From JBLNBN01 sp050260015 (GTDB lineage Bacteria; Bacteroidota; Ignavibacteria; Kapaibacteriales; UBA2268), in assembly GCA_050260015.1 (NCBI GenBank), contig JBLNBN010000026.1, forward strand, positions 1-43,214: a stretch of DNA of 43,214 nt, in the 5' to 3' direction. The position numbers and the translations under genes were made by a program. Within the stretch, counting starts at the first letter, position 1. Each line of letters starts with the position of its first letter. The notes beneath the pieces were generated by a model. That model worked only from the letters and a program-made list of their open reading frames with translations, was not told the DNA's origin and made no database searches. This document shows, piece by piece, positions 1 through 8,538 of this stretch.

Positions 1-75
1 AGAAGGAAAGTTGAGAGGGATAAGGTTGGCGAGTAAAGAACCTATTTTGTAATATACAGTCAGGATAGTACTTTA

Positions 76-405
76 TTAATACGCTGCTCTTTCGATTTCG
101 CTTCCCTTCTCATAAAACACCTTCCCGTCCCGGTCGATCTCTTCTTTGAAGGCTTGGTTCCTGAGGCGTGCATAATCGACGAAATCGTAGGAATAGAGAT
201 AGGGCAATTCCTCTAAGGCGGCGGCTATTCTTAGGATCAGGTCAAATGTAACAGCGTCGCCGATAAGGGCCAAATCAATATCGGAGCCGGTTCGGTAGGA
301 GCCGCGGGCGCGTGAACCGTAGATTAGCGCTTTTTCAATTTCAGGAAATTGCGCCAGTATGCTTGTAATCCTTCTATATCTTTCCTCGGATAATCCAAAC
401 TCCAT
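76..405 (-). CDS. mntA: MntA-type minimal nucleotidyltransferase antitoxin
   Basis: 109-residue protein of the minimal nucleotidyltransferase (MNT) family. The signature is visible: G30-S31 in YGSRARGSYRTGSDIDLAL, followed by D42 and D44, which is the GS...DxD metal/NTP-binding motif of the pol-beta superfamily. In HepT-MntA (type VII) toxin-antitoxin pairs this enzyme AMPylates the HEPN toxin and so neutralises it. The ATG sits one base after the stop of the HEPN partner (407-808), so the two are surely cotranscribed and probably translationally coupled. Family and motif are seen; the antitoxin role is inferred from the pairing. A third catalytic acidic residue is likely in the strand around DFVDYA, but I cannot assign it with certainty. 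Confidence 0.86.
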   Translation of the reverse strand: MEFGLSEERYRRITSILAQFPEIEKALIYGSRARGSYRTGSDIDLALIGDAVTFDLILRIAAALEELPYLYSYDFVDYARLRNQAFKEEIDRDGKVFYEKGSEIERAAY

Positions 406-406
406 A

Positions 407-808
407 TCAAAGCGCCTCTTCCTTAGTCAATCTCTCCTCTAACGCTTTAAGAAGAGGAAAATATCTATTCTTGATCTCAATAGAAATGGAATCGATTTTT
501 TCTTCGTCGTAGATATGTGCCGCCAAATTCCTGGCTTCGAGCATCTTTACCCAGCCTTCGTCGTCTTCGATATAACCATGCAGGAATGCGTGCTTCGCGA
601 CCGTTTTAGGTCCGATAACATCAAGAAAGCCCTTATCCTTAAACAGGTCTTGCAGGGTCTTCCAGGATAGTTCAACCGTAAACTCAAAACGCTTGACGAG
701 AGCTTCATTTTCCATTTCGGAATAAGTTTCCATCTCGACAGCTTCCTGGAGTTTAGCCAAGGCTTTTCTAAAAGAAAGTAGTCGTTTCTTCCATTGAAGA
801 GGCGGCAT
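407..808 (-). CDS. hepT: HepT-type HEPN toxin (HI0074-like nucleotidyltransferase partner)
   Basis: 133-residue all-helical protein of the HI0074/nucleotidyltransferase substrate-binding family. Near the C-terminus it carries RNLAAH (R93 to H98), the RX4H motif that forms the composite RNase active site in HEPN dimers. Other family signatures are FTVELSWKTLQDLF and the KHAFLHGYI helix. It is the upstream gene of a two-gene minus-strand operon with mntA (76-405), with a one-base gap between stop and next ATG. Known relatives cleave RNA unless AMPylated by MntA. The pair sits downstream of the ribosomal operon terminator and is probably an independent transcription unit, because a 174-base AT-rich gap precedes that terminator. 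Confidence 0.85.
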   Translation of the reverse strand: MPPLQWKKRLLSFRKALAKLQEAVEMETYSEMENEALVKRFEFTVELSWKTLQDLFKDKGFLDVIGPKTVAKHAFLHGYIEDDEGWVKMLEARNLAAHIYDEEKIDSISIEIKNRYFPLLKALEERLTKEEAL

Positions 809-982
809 AGGACTTATCCACGTATATCATTGAAAATAATATTAATTAATTTACGAAAATCGTTCATGATTTCCAAAGCAATATTAAGAAAATGAAAGAA
901 AAACGCACAGGCGCAGGAAATTAGATGTGAACGAATTTTTGAAGCGTCTGTACTACGCTAATCCATCGAAGCTTCGAAATAT

Positions 983-1012
983 AAAAAAAGCCCTCCCTTC
1001 GCAGGGAGAGCT
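983..1012 (-). terminator. Intrinsic terminator of the infC-rpmI-rplT operon
   Basis: Read on the minus strand, a 10-bp stem with one mismatch (989-998 with 1003-1012) and a 4-base loop is followed by a run of seven T. It lies 25 bases after the rplT stop codon. Confidence 0.88.
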
Positions 1013-1037
1013 TCTCGTTTTAGCTCGGGGCTAAAGA

Positions 1038-1388
1038 CTATCTTACGGCGGCTTGGTTGACGATAGCCGTGAAGACTTCCGGGCGATTCATCGCCATATC
1101 CGCCAATATTTTACGGTTGATCGTAATGCCATTGAGTTTTAAGCCGTGCATGAGGCGCGAGTAAGTCGTGCCGTTAAGGCGCGCGGCGGCGTTGATGCGC
1201 ACGATCCACAAGCTGTGGTATTGGCGCTTTTTGAGCTTCCTGCCCACGTAGGCGTGTTGAAAGCCCTTTTCAATGTGATTTTTCGCGATCGTCCAGACGT
1301 TTTTGCGGCGTCCCCAGTAACCCTTTGCGTACTTGAGGAAATCGCGACGTCTGCGATGCGAAGCTACTTTATGCGTTGACCTTGCCAT
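1038..1388 (-). CDS. rplT: 50S ribosomal protein L20
   Basis: 116 residues, the usual length for bL20. The N-terminus is highly basic (RRRRDFLKYAKGYWGRRKNVW), with the conserved segments RINAAARLNGTTYSRLMHGL and NRKILADMA. L20 binds 23S rRNA early in large-subunit assembly and in many bacteria represses its own operon by binding the leader mRNA. It is the last gene of infC-rpmI-rplT on the minus strand, 108 bases after rpmI, and is followed by a strong terminator. The start codon has a purine-rich upstream region (TTTTAAATGG context) but no strong Shine-Dalgarno. Confidence 0.97.
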   Translation of the reverse strand: MARSTHKVASHRRRRDFLKYAKGYWGRRKNVWTIAKNHIEKGFQHAYVGRKLKKRQYHSLWIVRINAAARLNGTTYSRLMHGLKLNGITINRKILADMAMNRPEVFTAIVNQAAVR

Positions 1389-1496
1389 TTAAAAATACCT
1401 TTAAATTTTAGGAGGTTGAAAAATAGGCTCGGGCGAGCTTCATATGCCCTTTGCCGTAATTAAGTAAAAAGAAAAAGAACGTCTTTGCGCGCTGAA

Positions 1497-1694
1497 TTAA
1501 GCGAGCGAAAGGATTCTTTTTACGCGTTTTTCATCCGCGGGATGAACGAGCGTAGAGTGTCTCAAGTTTCTCTTGGTCTTGCGGCTTTTCTTAGTGAGGA
1601 TGTGGCTCAGGTAAGCCTTTTCTCTTTTAATTCTGCCGCTGCCAGTGATCTTGAATCTCTTCTTGGCGCTGCCGCCGGTCTTCATCTTTGGCAT
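1497..1694 (-). CDS. rpmI: 50S ribosomal protein L35
   Basis: 65-residue basic protein with the typical bL35 start PKMKTGGSAKKRFK, an internal AYLSHILTKKSRKTKRNLR and the terminal VKRILSLA, matching the family's length and architecture. It is the middle gene of the conserved infC-rpmI-rplT operon. An AGGTGG Shine-Dalgarno lies about 8 bases upstream of the ATG. Neighbour order and strand are exactly as expected for translation genes. Confidence 0.97.
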   Translation of the reverse strand: MPKMKTGGSAKKRFKITGSGRIKREKAYLSHILTKKSRKTKRNLRHSTLVHPADEKRVKRILSLA

Positions 1695-1846
1695 TGTGAT
1701 TCCACCTGACGTAAATTAGTCAAAAAAAATAAAAAACAAGTCCCGTAAAATTAGGAACTTGCAATATACGAAAAGATTTATTTTCCGGCAAATCGAAACA
1801 GCGAAAAACGAAATTCGATTTTTCCCGATCTGCCGGAACTGCGCGT

Positions 1847-2455
1847 CTATGCGTCTGCCGACGGAGTCGCTGTTTTTGGTTTTTTATCTTTATCGGGGGC
1901 CATTACGACGGAAAGATGCTTCCCTTCGAACTTCAATTGCGAATCGACCTTGGCTACGTCCTGCATAGCTTCGACGAATTTGAGCAAAAGCTCCTTGCCG
2001 ATTTCCTGGTGAGTGATCTCGCGACCGCGGAACATAACGGAGGCCTTGACCTTATTGCCTTCCTTTATGAACTGTCTTGCGTGGCGAACCTTGAAGTTGA
2101 AGTCATGGAGCGCCGTGCGCCATTTAAAGCGGATTTCCTTCATCTGCTGTTGCGACTGCGTCTTTTTTTGCGCTTTGTCTTTCTTGGCCTGGTCGTAGAG
2201 GAATTTCGAGTAGTCGACGATTTTACAAACGGGCGGATTTGCTTGCGGCGCAATTTCGACCAGGTCGAGTTCCATCCCTTCGGCGCGCTTTATAGCTTCG
2301 CGCGTGGGCATTATGCCCAGCATTTTCCCGTCGGAATCGACAACGCGAACTTCGTCGTAGCGGATGTCGCCGTTAATTTTGTGTTTGGGCTGAATTTCGC
2401 CCCTGCCCGCCCCGCCGCGTACAAATGGAGCGGAGCCTTGTTGCATAGATTTCAA
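1847..2455 (-). CDS. infC: Translation initiation factor IF-3
   Basis: 202-residue IF-3. The N-domain begins at INGDIRYDEVRVVDSDG and includes LDLVEIAPQANPPVCKIVDY. A lysine/glutamine-rich linker follows, then the C-domain KEIRFKWRTALHDFNFKVRH and VMFRGREITHQEIG, which binds the 30S platform. I place the start at a TTG (2455-2453): an AGGG lies 5 bases upstream, whereas the next in-frame ATG (2446) would be 14 bases from it. Rare start codons are a known autoregulatory feature of infC. The frame is closed by a stop just upstream of the TTG. It is the first gene of the operon. Confidence 0.95.
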   Translation of the reverse strand: MKSMQQGSAPFVRGGAGRGEIQPKHKINGDIRYDEVRVVDSDGKMLGIMPTREAIKRAEGMELDLVEIAPQANPPVCKIVDYSKFLYDQAKKDKAQKKTQSQQQMKEIRFKWRTALHDFNFKVRHARQFIKEGNKVKASVMFRGREITHQEIGKELLLKFVEAMQDVAKVDSQLKFEGKHLSVVMAPDKDKKPKTATPSADA

Positions 2456-2611
2456 TTAATCCCTGTTAGTTTATAAATAATATTTTGTTGCAAATACAAT
2501 ACGTATTTGTAAAAACGAAATATAAGAAATTCTAATGAACAAAAAACAATATTTTTCTTTAATTTTGTTTCTTTGCAAAAAAAATTTTTACAAAGACATA
2601 GAGCCTAATCC
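2456..2611. promoter_or_regulatory. Divergent promoter region between infC and lysS
   Basis: 156-base AT-rich spacer that must contain promoters for both the minus-strand infC operon and plus-strand lysS. On the minus strand TATATTTCG at about 2515-2523 resembles the FCB-group TAnnTTTG -7 box. A perfect 7-bp inverted repeat CAAATAC/GTATTTG (2491-2497, 2503-2509) lies in the infC leader and could be a regulatory hairpin. Promoter assignment is inference. Confidence 0.4.
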
Positions 2612-4111
2612 ATGGAATTAGAGAGAAACGACCAACAGGCGCGGCGTTTGGAGGAGCTTGAGCTCCTCGAGCGCGCAGGCCTGAACGCCTTCCCGCCGTC
2701 ATTCGACAAGACGCATTCGGCGCGGGAGATATTAGATAACTACAAGGACGAAGCGCCGGAGCCGCTTGCGAACGTATCGGTCGCAGGCCGCATAATGAGC
2801 CAACGCCGTATGGGCAAGGCTAGCTTTTTCCATATACTCGACGAGAGCGGCAAGATCCAGATATACATGAAAAAGGACGATTTGCCGGAATTTTACGAGC
2901 ATACTAAGCTGCTCGATATCGGCGACATTATCGGCGTGCAAGGCTACGCCTTCCGCACCCGCACCGGGGAGATCTCCGTGCATGCGCGCTCGGTAGAGCT
3001 GCTCTGCAAGTCGCTAACCCCGCTGCCCGTCGCAAAGGAAGAAATCGACGAGGCCGGCAATAAGATAGTATACGACGCCTTTGCGGACAAAGAATTGCGC
3101 TACCGTCGCCGCTATTTAGATTTAATCGTAAACAGCGATATCCGCGACGTCTTCGTAAAACGCTCGAAAATAATCGCTTTTATCCGCAGGTTCTTCGACG
3201 ACCGCGGCTGGCTGGAGGTAGAAACTCCCGCGCTGCAGCCGATGTACGGCGGCGCTTCGGCCCGACCGTTCATAACGCACCACAACGCGCTGGACATCCC
3301 TCTCTACATGCGCATCGCGCTCGAGCTCTACCTGAAGCGCCTTATCGTAGGCGGCTTCGAGGGAGTTTACGAGATCGGTAAGAACTTCCGCAACGAGGGA
3401 ATGGACAAAAAGCACAATCCAGAGTTTACTATGCTCGAGATCTACGTAGCCTACAAGGACTACGAGTGGATGATGAACATGACGGAAGAGCTTATCTCGA
3501 CGCTCTGCGAGAGCTTGCATGGGACTACTTCCGTCGAGCTCGACGGCGCGACGATCGACTTTAAGCGTCCCTTCAGAAGAGCTAAGATGTTCGACCTATA
3601 CGACGAGCACACGGGTAAGAATTTACGCGGGCTTGGGCGCGAAGAGCTCGCCGCCGCCGCTCGCGACTTAGGAATACACGTGGAGGCGGGCTTTTCTTCC
3701 ATGAAGATACTCGACGAAATATTCGGAGCGAAGGTAGAGCCGAATTTAATCCAGCCGACGTTTGTTGTGGATTATCCCGTAGAAATGTCTCCGCTCGCTA
3801 AAAAGCACCGCTCGGAAGAGGGCTTAGTCGAGAGATTCGAGCTATTCGTAAACGCGAGCGAAGTCGCGAACGCATTCTCCGAGCTTAACGACCCGCGCGA
3901 TCAGCGCGCAAGATTCGAGGAGCAGGCCCGCGCCCGCGCCGCAGGCGACGACGAAGCGATGATAATCGACGAGGACTTCCTGAACGCTTTGGAAGTGGGC
4001 ATGCCCCCTACGGCGGGACTTGGAATAGGCATCGATCGCCTGGTTATGCTCTTGACGGGGCAGACCTCTATCCGCGACGTGCTCTTCTTTCCGACCATGC
4101 GCCCGGAATAG
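2612..4111 (+). CDS. lysS: Lysyl-tRNA synthetase, class II
   Basis: 499 residues, the usual LysS length. An N-terminal OB-fold anticodon-binding domain is seen around residues 55-150 (VSVAGRIMSQRRMGKASFFH). The catalytic core follows: motif 1 near YRRRYLDLI and FDDRGWLEVETP, motif 2 GVYEIGKNFRNEG, and motif 3 GLGIGIDRLVMLLTG, with the terminal RDVLFFPTMRPE typical of LysS. It charges tRNA-Lys with lysine. It is divergent from infC and followed after 48 bases by the acyl-CoA synthetase gene, so the two may be cotranscribed. No C-terminal fusion is present. Confidence 0.97.
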   Translation: MELERNDQQARRLEELELLERAGLNAFPPSFDKTHSAREILDNYKDEAPEPLANVSVAGRIMSQRRMGKASFFHILDESGKIQIYMKKDDLPEFYEHTKLLDIGDIIGVQGYAFRTRTGEISVHARSVELLCKSLTPLPVAKEEIDEAGNKIVYDAFADKELRYRRRYLDLIVNSDIRDVFVKRSKIIAFIRRFFDDRGWLEVETPALQPMYGGASARPFITHHNALDIPLYMRIALELYLKRLIVGGFEGVYEIGKNFRNEGMDKKHNPEFTMLEIYVAYKDYEWMMNMTEELISTLCESLHGTTSVELDGATIDFKRPFRRAKMFDLYDEHTGKNLRGLGREELAAAARDLGIHVEAGFSSMKILDEIFGAKVEPNLIQPTFVVDYPVEMSPLAKKHRSEEGLVERFELFVNASEVANAFSELNDPRDQRARFEEQARARAAGDDEAMIIDEDFLNALEVGMPPTAGLGIGIDRLVMLLTGQTSIRDVLFFPTMRPE

Positions 4112-4159
4112 TTCAAAGAATAATATGATAATTGAAATAAACTTAAAACGAGAAAATAA

Positions 4160-6217
4160 ATGATAACGAAGGAATTGCTCGCGCCTCGCTCGATAGCCGT
4201 AATCGGCGCGTCGAACGACATACAAAAGCCGGGCGGAAAGATACTTAAGAACATATTGGACGGCGCGTTCGGCGGCGCGGTTTACGCCGTCAACCCCAAG
4301 GAAACGGAAGTGCAGGGCATCCAATGCCATAAGTCGCCCGCGGAACTACCGCAAGTCGATTTAGGCATTATCGCCATCGCCTCGAAGTTCTGCCTCGAGA
4401 CGGTCGCGACGATGATAAAGGAGAAAGGGACCCGCGCGTTTATAATCATTTCAGCGGGGTTCAGCGAGATGGGCGAGGAAGGCCGCCAGCTCGAGCAAAA
4501 GCTCGCCGCGCTCTGCACGGAAAACGGCGCCAGCCTGATCGGCCCCAATTGCATCGGCGTAATTACTCCCGTTTACAACGGCGTTTTCGCCGGGCCTATT
4601 CCGAAGCTTGACCCGAAGGGCTGCGACTTCGCCAGCGCTTCCGGCGCCACCGCGGTATTCATACTCGAGCTCGCTATGCCCAAGGGAATTACCTTCGCGA
4701 GCGTATTCTCGGTCGGGAACAGCGCGCAGATAGGCGTGGAAGAGGTATTGGAACATTGGGACGAGACGTTCGATCCAGAAAACAGTTCCCGCGTCAAGCT
4801 ATTATATCTTGAAAAAATAAATAATCCCGCGAAGCTCTTGAAGCATTCGCAATCGCTCATCCGTAAGGGCTGCCGCATCGCCGCCATTAAGGCCGGCGTA
4901 ACGGAAGCGGGTTCCCGCGCAGTCTCGTCGCACACGGGCGCCCTGGCGGGAAGCTCGGCGGCGGCCGACGCTTTGCTGAAAAAAGCGGGGATCGTTCGCT
5001 GCGAAAGCCGCGAAGAATTGGCCCTCGCCGCCGGAGTAATGCTCCACAAAGAATTGGAGGGCAAGAGATTAGCTATAATCACCCACGCGGGCGGCCCCGG
5101 CGTAATGCTGACGGACGCGCTCTCGCGTTGCGGGATCGATACGCCGCATATAGAAGGGCCTGCCGCCGAAGAATTGCTCGGACAGCTCTTCTACGGCTCG
5201 TCAGTCGCCAACCCGATAGACTTTATCGCGACCGGCACCGCCGAGCAGTTGGGCATAATACTCGACTATGTCGATAATAAGTTCGAAAATATCGACGGCT
5301 CCGCCGTTATATTCGGTTCGACCGGGCTCTTCGACGTGACGCCGGTTTATAAAGTATTGAGCGAAAAGATGGAGAGCTGCCGCAAGCCGATTTTCGCTAT
5401 ACAGCCTTCTATCATACAATCCGGCGACGCTATTAATTCGTTCCTCTCCTGGGGGAAAATCACATTCCCGGAGGAAGTGGCGTTCGGCGAAGCGCTCGCA
5501 AGAGTACACAACGCGCCCAAACCGGAAGCGACGGATAGCGCCGTTTACGCGAAAATTGACGTAGCGCGAATCCGCAAAGCTATCGACTCGGCGCCGAAGG
5601 GCTATCTCCCCCCGGAAACAATAGGAGAAATGCTCGACGCCGCAGGCATCCCGCGCGCGAAGGAAGCCACGGTAAGAAGCCTCGAGGAACTCGAAGCCCG
5701 CGCCGGCGAAATGGGATTCCCCCTAGTAATGAAGGTCGTAGGTCCCGTGCACAAAACCGACGTCGGCGGCGTGCGCTTGGGCATTAAATCGATCGATGAA
5801 GCCAAGAAAGTTTTCGGCGAGCTCATGCAAATAAAGGACGCCGTGGGCGTGCTCCTGCAGCAAATGCTCTCGGGGACGGAGCTCTTCGTCGGCGCGAAGG
5901 CCGAGCCCGGTTACGGGCATATCGTTCTCTTCGGTCTTGGCGGCATCTTTATCGAAGTACTGAAGGACGTTTCGGCGGACCTCGTTCCGATTTCCGGGAA
6001 AGAGGCCCAAAGAATGATCGAATCGATACGCAGCAAGGCCCTCCTGGAGGGCGTGCGCGGCCAGAGCGGAATCGATAAGGGCAAGATCGCCGATATTATC
6101 ATGCGACTCTCGGCGCTGCTCGAGGCCGCTCCCGAGATCGCGGAACTCGATCTCAACCCGTTGCTCGGCAACTCCGAATACGTCACGGCCGTCGACGCGA
6201 GGATACGGATAGAGTAG
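4160..6217 (+). CDS. ADP-forming acetate/acyl-CoA synthetase, fused alpha-beta subunits
   Basis: 685 residues with the alpha-beta fusion seen in ADP-forming acetyl-CoA synthetases (Acd) and protein acetyltransferase-like proteins. The order is: N-terminal CoA-binding Rossmann domain (RSIAVIGASNDIQKPGGKIL, residues 8-135), two succinyl-CoA-ligase-like domains with SVGNSAQIGVEEVL and the SSHTGALAGSSAAADALL segment (the His is the likely phosphohistidine), then a C-terminal ATP-grasp domain from about residue 470 (AKEATVRSLEELEARAGEMG; LVMKVVGPVHKTDVGGVRLG). No GNAT acetyltransferase domain is present, which favours a metabolic enzyme that makes ATP from acyl-CoA. It follows lysS by 48 bases and is closed by a terminator. 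Substrate specificity cannot be read. Confidence 0.9.
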   Translation: MITKELLAPRSIAVIGASNDIQKPGGKILKNILDGAFGGAVYAVNPKETEVQGIQCHKSPAELPQVDLGIIAIASKFCLETVATMIKEKGTRAFIIISAGFSEMGEEGRQLEQKLAALCTENGASLIGPNCIGVITPVYNGVFAGPIPKLDPKGCDFASASGATAVFILELAMPKGITFASVFSVGNSAQIGVEEVLEHWDETFDPENSSRVKLLYLEKINNPAKLLKHSQSLIRKGCRIAAIKAGVTEAGSRAVSSHTGALAGSSAAADALLKKAGIVRCESREELALAAGVMLHKELEGKRLAIITHAGGPGVMLTDALSRCGIDTPHIEGPAAEELLGQLFYGSSVANPIDFIATGTAEQLGIILDYVDNKFENIDGSAVIFGSTGLFDVTPVYKVLSEKMESCRKPIFAIQPSIIQSGDAINSFLSWGKITFPEEVAFGEALARVHNAPKPEATDSAVYAKIDVARIRKAIDSAPKGYLPPETIGEMLDAAGIPRAKEATVRSLEELEARAGEMGFPLVMKVVGPVHKTDVGGVRLGIKSIDEAKKVFGELMQIKDAVGVLLQQMLSGTELFVGAKAEPGYGHIVLFGLGGIFIEVLKDVSADLVPISGKEAQRMIESIRSKALLEGVRGQSGIDKGKIADIIMRLSALLEAAPEIAELDLNPLLGNSEYVTAVDARIRIE

Positions 6218-6273
6218 AATTTCATAGTTCGCCGGGCGTTTTTATGAGCGGCGGCTGATAAACAAAAGAGTAG

Positions 6274-6305
6274 GGGCGGACTGATGTGTCCGCCCTTCTT
6301 CTTTT
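6274..6305 (+). terminator. Terminator after the acyl-CoA synthetase gene
   Basis: Perfect 8-bp stem GGGCGGAC (6274-6281) with GTCCGCCC (6288-6295), 6-base loop, then TTCTTCTTTT. Confidence 0.85.
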
Positions 6306-6718
6306 ATCATTCAACATTTATCATTTATCAGGCGAATTTTAAGTTCAGTTCTTATAATATGACGCTCAAGCTATTGAAATTAGAAGTCTCGGTCATTCCG
6401 AAGCGAAGCGAGGAATCCAAAGGACATTCTAAATACAAAAACGTTTGTAAGTACGCGCTTATACAGTCGGATCATCTGCTCTCAACGAATCCGCAGGATT
6501 CGCATGTCTATAGAAAAGCGCTCCTTCTTTCCTTTCCCCCCGCGGCGAAGCCGCGGGATGAGTTCTGGAAGACCCTTTCCGTAAGCTGCGCTGCGCTTGC
6601 ATACGGTTATGAATGATGCCGTCCCTTATGTGATTCAAAAACGATCAATTGAAGATAGTATTAATTCAATATCGACTTAAGCGTTTTTTATAAATAGATG
6701 AAATGATTAATATGAATT
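6306..6718. repeat. Non-coding stretch with REP-like palindromes
   Basis: No convincing gene. It contains a REP-like unit at 6392-6424 (GTCATTCCGAAGCGAAGCG then AGGAATCCAAAGGA), related to the inverted repeats around the GIY-YIG gene at 16.5 kb. It also holds short palindromes GAATCCGCAGGATTC (about 6487) and CCCGCGGCGAAGCCGCGGG (about 6538), plus an imperfect one near 6577-6606. A 110-codon open frame across it (6284-6616) is built from these palindromes and is not a believable protein. Confidence 0.6.
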
Positions 6719-7969
6719 TCAATGACGACTAAAATCGAATACTTTTGAATATCTTCCAATAGTTATTTTTAAAAATGTGTAATATTTTTGAGAATTTTTT
6801 AAATCTATCACAATCGTATTATTCGTTCTAACGCCTCTAATCATATCTTGCCAATTTAAACCGATTAGTGAAGCCATAAAAATTTTCTCATTCGGTATAG
6901 TGTCCAATATCGTTACGTACAACTTTTCCTCATTGAAATTTGTCGTTATACAAAATTCATGTTTCGCAAAGGATAATGTTTGTTTAACTATTGAGTCTTT
7001 AATATTCGCAGGTCTATAAATAACGGTTGTTTCATCAAGATAAGAATTTGGAGAATTATTAATAAATATAAAACTCATATTATGATATCGTTTGTTTATT
7101 AGATGTGGAAACTTATTATCCATATAATCAATTGGAGTATAAATTATAAAGTTGGAATTATTCCGTGCATTATTTTCCACTTCCTCATCCCAACATGTCA
7201 ATGTTAGCTTCAATAAATTAAATAGTTTATCAAACTTATAGGGAAATCGTATCGTCTTTGTACTTTCAAATATTAAAGTTCGAAGCGACGAAAGGGTAAA
7301 TATACTCTCTGGAAATTCTGCAATATCCTTTCCCCTAATGGCTAAGTCTATTAAATTATTTCTTCTTGTAAATTTGCTTAATTCAGTATCGAGGTTTAAT
7401 CGATTAAGAGTATCAGGAAGATGGATGAGTAATCTAACCATTGGATGCAGTTTCTCAATACCATCGGGCAGATTCGGAATTTTGCAATTAAAAAAATAAA
7501 ATTCGAATATAGGTGTAATAGGATCGAATTTACCCAAGCTCTTTAACGAATCGCATTCTATAAAATGAATAGCTTCGAGCTTCATAAGTCTATTCAGAGA
7601 ATTAGGTAGTTTCCGAAAAGTACAATTTCTAAATCGAAGGATCCTAATCTCGAACCTGCTTGCAAGAGATACAAGCATATTCTCAATCCTCACTTCCTCC
7701 ATATTATCAAACTCAATATCCGCATAATGATGTAACAAATTATAACAGTCATGTTCTTTTATATCATTCAGACTGTCTTGAATTCTATTAAATTCAGATA
7801 TATTATCTCTTAAATCAAACTTATAATAACTTGTCGTACTCTCCTTATTATATTCCTCGTAGAAACTTGCATTAGGATAAAGTCTGGCTCCCAACAAGGG
7901 GTACGCGAAGCTCAAAAGTAGAAGTAGGTTTGGGACGTTGTTCTGTTTTAAAGAAAAGATTGCCTTCAT
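6719..7969 (-). CDS. Secreted leucine-rich-repeat-like protein, AT-rich
   Basis: 416 residues from the start I prefer, at 7969. There GGAG lies 7 bases upstream of the ATG and the protein begins with a signal-peptide-like segment (MKAIFSLKQNNVPNLLLLLS). A longer frame starts at 8047 but has no Shine-Dalgarno. The middle (about residues 85-270) has irregular leucine-rich repeats such as LRFRNCTFRKLPNSLNRLMK, LPDGIEKLHP and FPESIFTLSSLRTLIFESTK, resembling bacterial LRRs that end at xLPxxI. The C-terminal third is unrecognised. GC is only about 30%, much lower than neighbours, and repeats flank both sides, suggesting transfer. A minus-strand TAAATTTG box at 8063-8070 could be its promoter. Function unknown; LRRs usually mediate protein binding at or outside the envelope. 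Confidence 0.7.
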   Translation of the reverse strand: MKAIFSLKQNNVPNLLLLLSFAYPLLGARLYPNASFYEEYNKESTTSYYKFDLRDNISEFNRIQDSLNDIKEHDCYNLLHHYADIEFDNMEEVRIENMLVSLASRFEIRILRFRNCTFRKLPNSLNRLMKLEAIHFIECDSLKSLGKFDPITPIFEFYFFNCKIPNLPDGIEKLHPMVRLLIHLPDTLNRLNLDTELSKFTRRNNLIDLAIRGKDIAEFPESIFTLSSLRTLIFESTKTIRFPYKFDKLFNLLKLTLTCWDEEVENNARNNSNFIIYTPIDYMDNKFPHLINKRYHNMSFIFINNSPNSYLDETTVIYRPANIKDSIVKQTLSFAKHEFCITTNFNEEKLYVTILDTIPNEKIFMASLIGLNWQDMIRGVRTNNTIVIDLKNSQKYYTFLKITIGRYSKVFDFSRH

Positions 7970-8147
7970 ACTTTCGCTCCGAGTATAAGTAAAAATAAGA
8001 CCTAATTTAAATAAGAAATTAATAAGTTCTACCTTTAACTTAAGCATTTATTTGATTTATTGCAAATTTAGGGGAAGAGGGGGGTGGACGCCGCTTGTAG
8101 AACGTCTACGACGTTCGGGAATTCTTTGGGGGGACTATCATTTCTAT

Positions 8148-8210
8148 TGACGTTGAACCGCTACGCGGTTTAGGAAGCAACCAGGTCAACGGCATAGCCG
8201 TTAAACGTCA
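8148..8210. repeat. Cloverleaf-shaped palindromic element
   Basis: A closing stem TGACGTT (8148-8154)/AACGTCA (8204-8210) encloses two perfect hairpins, AACCGC-tac-GCGGTT (8156-8170) and AACGGC-ata-GCCGTT (8188-8202). All arms pair without mismatch on either strand. It could be a repeat family member, a structured RNA or a recombination site. Confidence 0.55.
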
Positions 8211-8237
8211 GTAGCCGCCGGTAGCACGCCCTACCCC

Positions 8238-8305
8238 GTCATTCCAGGGAAAGCTGGAATCCATCTTGTAAAATACATGGATTCCGGCGCGGGGGCCGGA
8301 ATGAC
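8238..8305. repeat. REPIN-like inverted repeat pair
   Basis: 68-bp element with GTCATTCC at one end and GGAATGAC at the other. Each arm holds its own palindrome (CCAGggaaagCTGG; CCGGcgcgggggCCGG), and the arms are joined by GGAATCCAT...ATGGATTCC. This is the layout of two REP units in inverted orientation, a type of element common in bacterial intergenic DNA. The remainder of 8048-8616 holds only short palindromes and no gene. Confidence 0.65.
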
Positions 8306-8454
8306 CCTTCCCGTCATTTCCGCGTATGCGCGTCAATTCCACTAAATTAATCCATTAAATCCTGAAAATCCTGGTTCTTATAATATGGACCCTTCGCTGC
8401 GTTCCTAATTACCGACCTTGTTTATTTTCAATAAATCCTATTCTATTAAAAACA

Positions 8455-8487
8455 AACGCTCCGCATTTCTCTAAAATGCGGAGCGTT
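8455..8487 (-). terminator. Terminator downstream of aconitase
   Basis: Perfect 14-bp stem AACGCTCCGCATTT (8455-8468) with its complement at 8474-8487 and a 5-base loop. On the minus strand it is followed by TGTTTTTAATAG. It lies about 130 bases past the aconitase stop. Confidence 0.8.
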
Positions 8488-8538
8488 ATTACCGTTTTTC
8501 AACGCGGTAGCATGCCAGAAAAGAGTTAATAGAATATA

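Noticed and set aside
6284..6616. 110-codon plus-strand open frame after the acyl-CoA synthetase gene
   Set aside because: It starts in the terminator loop and is composed of REP-like palindromes; no Shine-Dalgarno and no protein-like composition.
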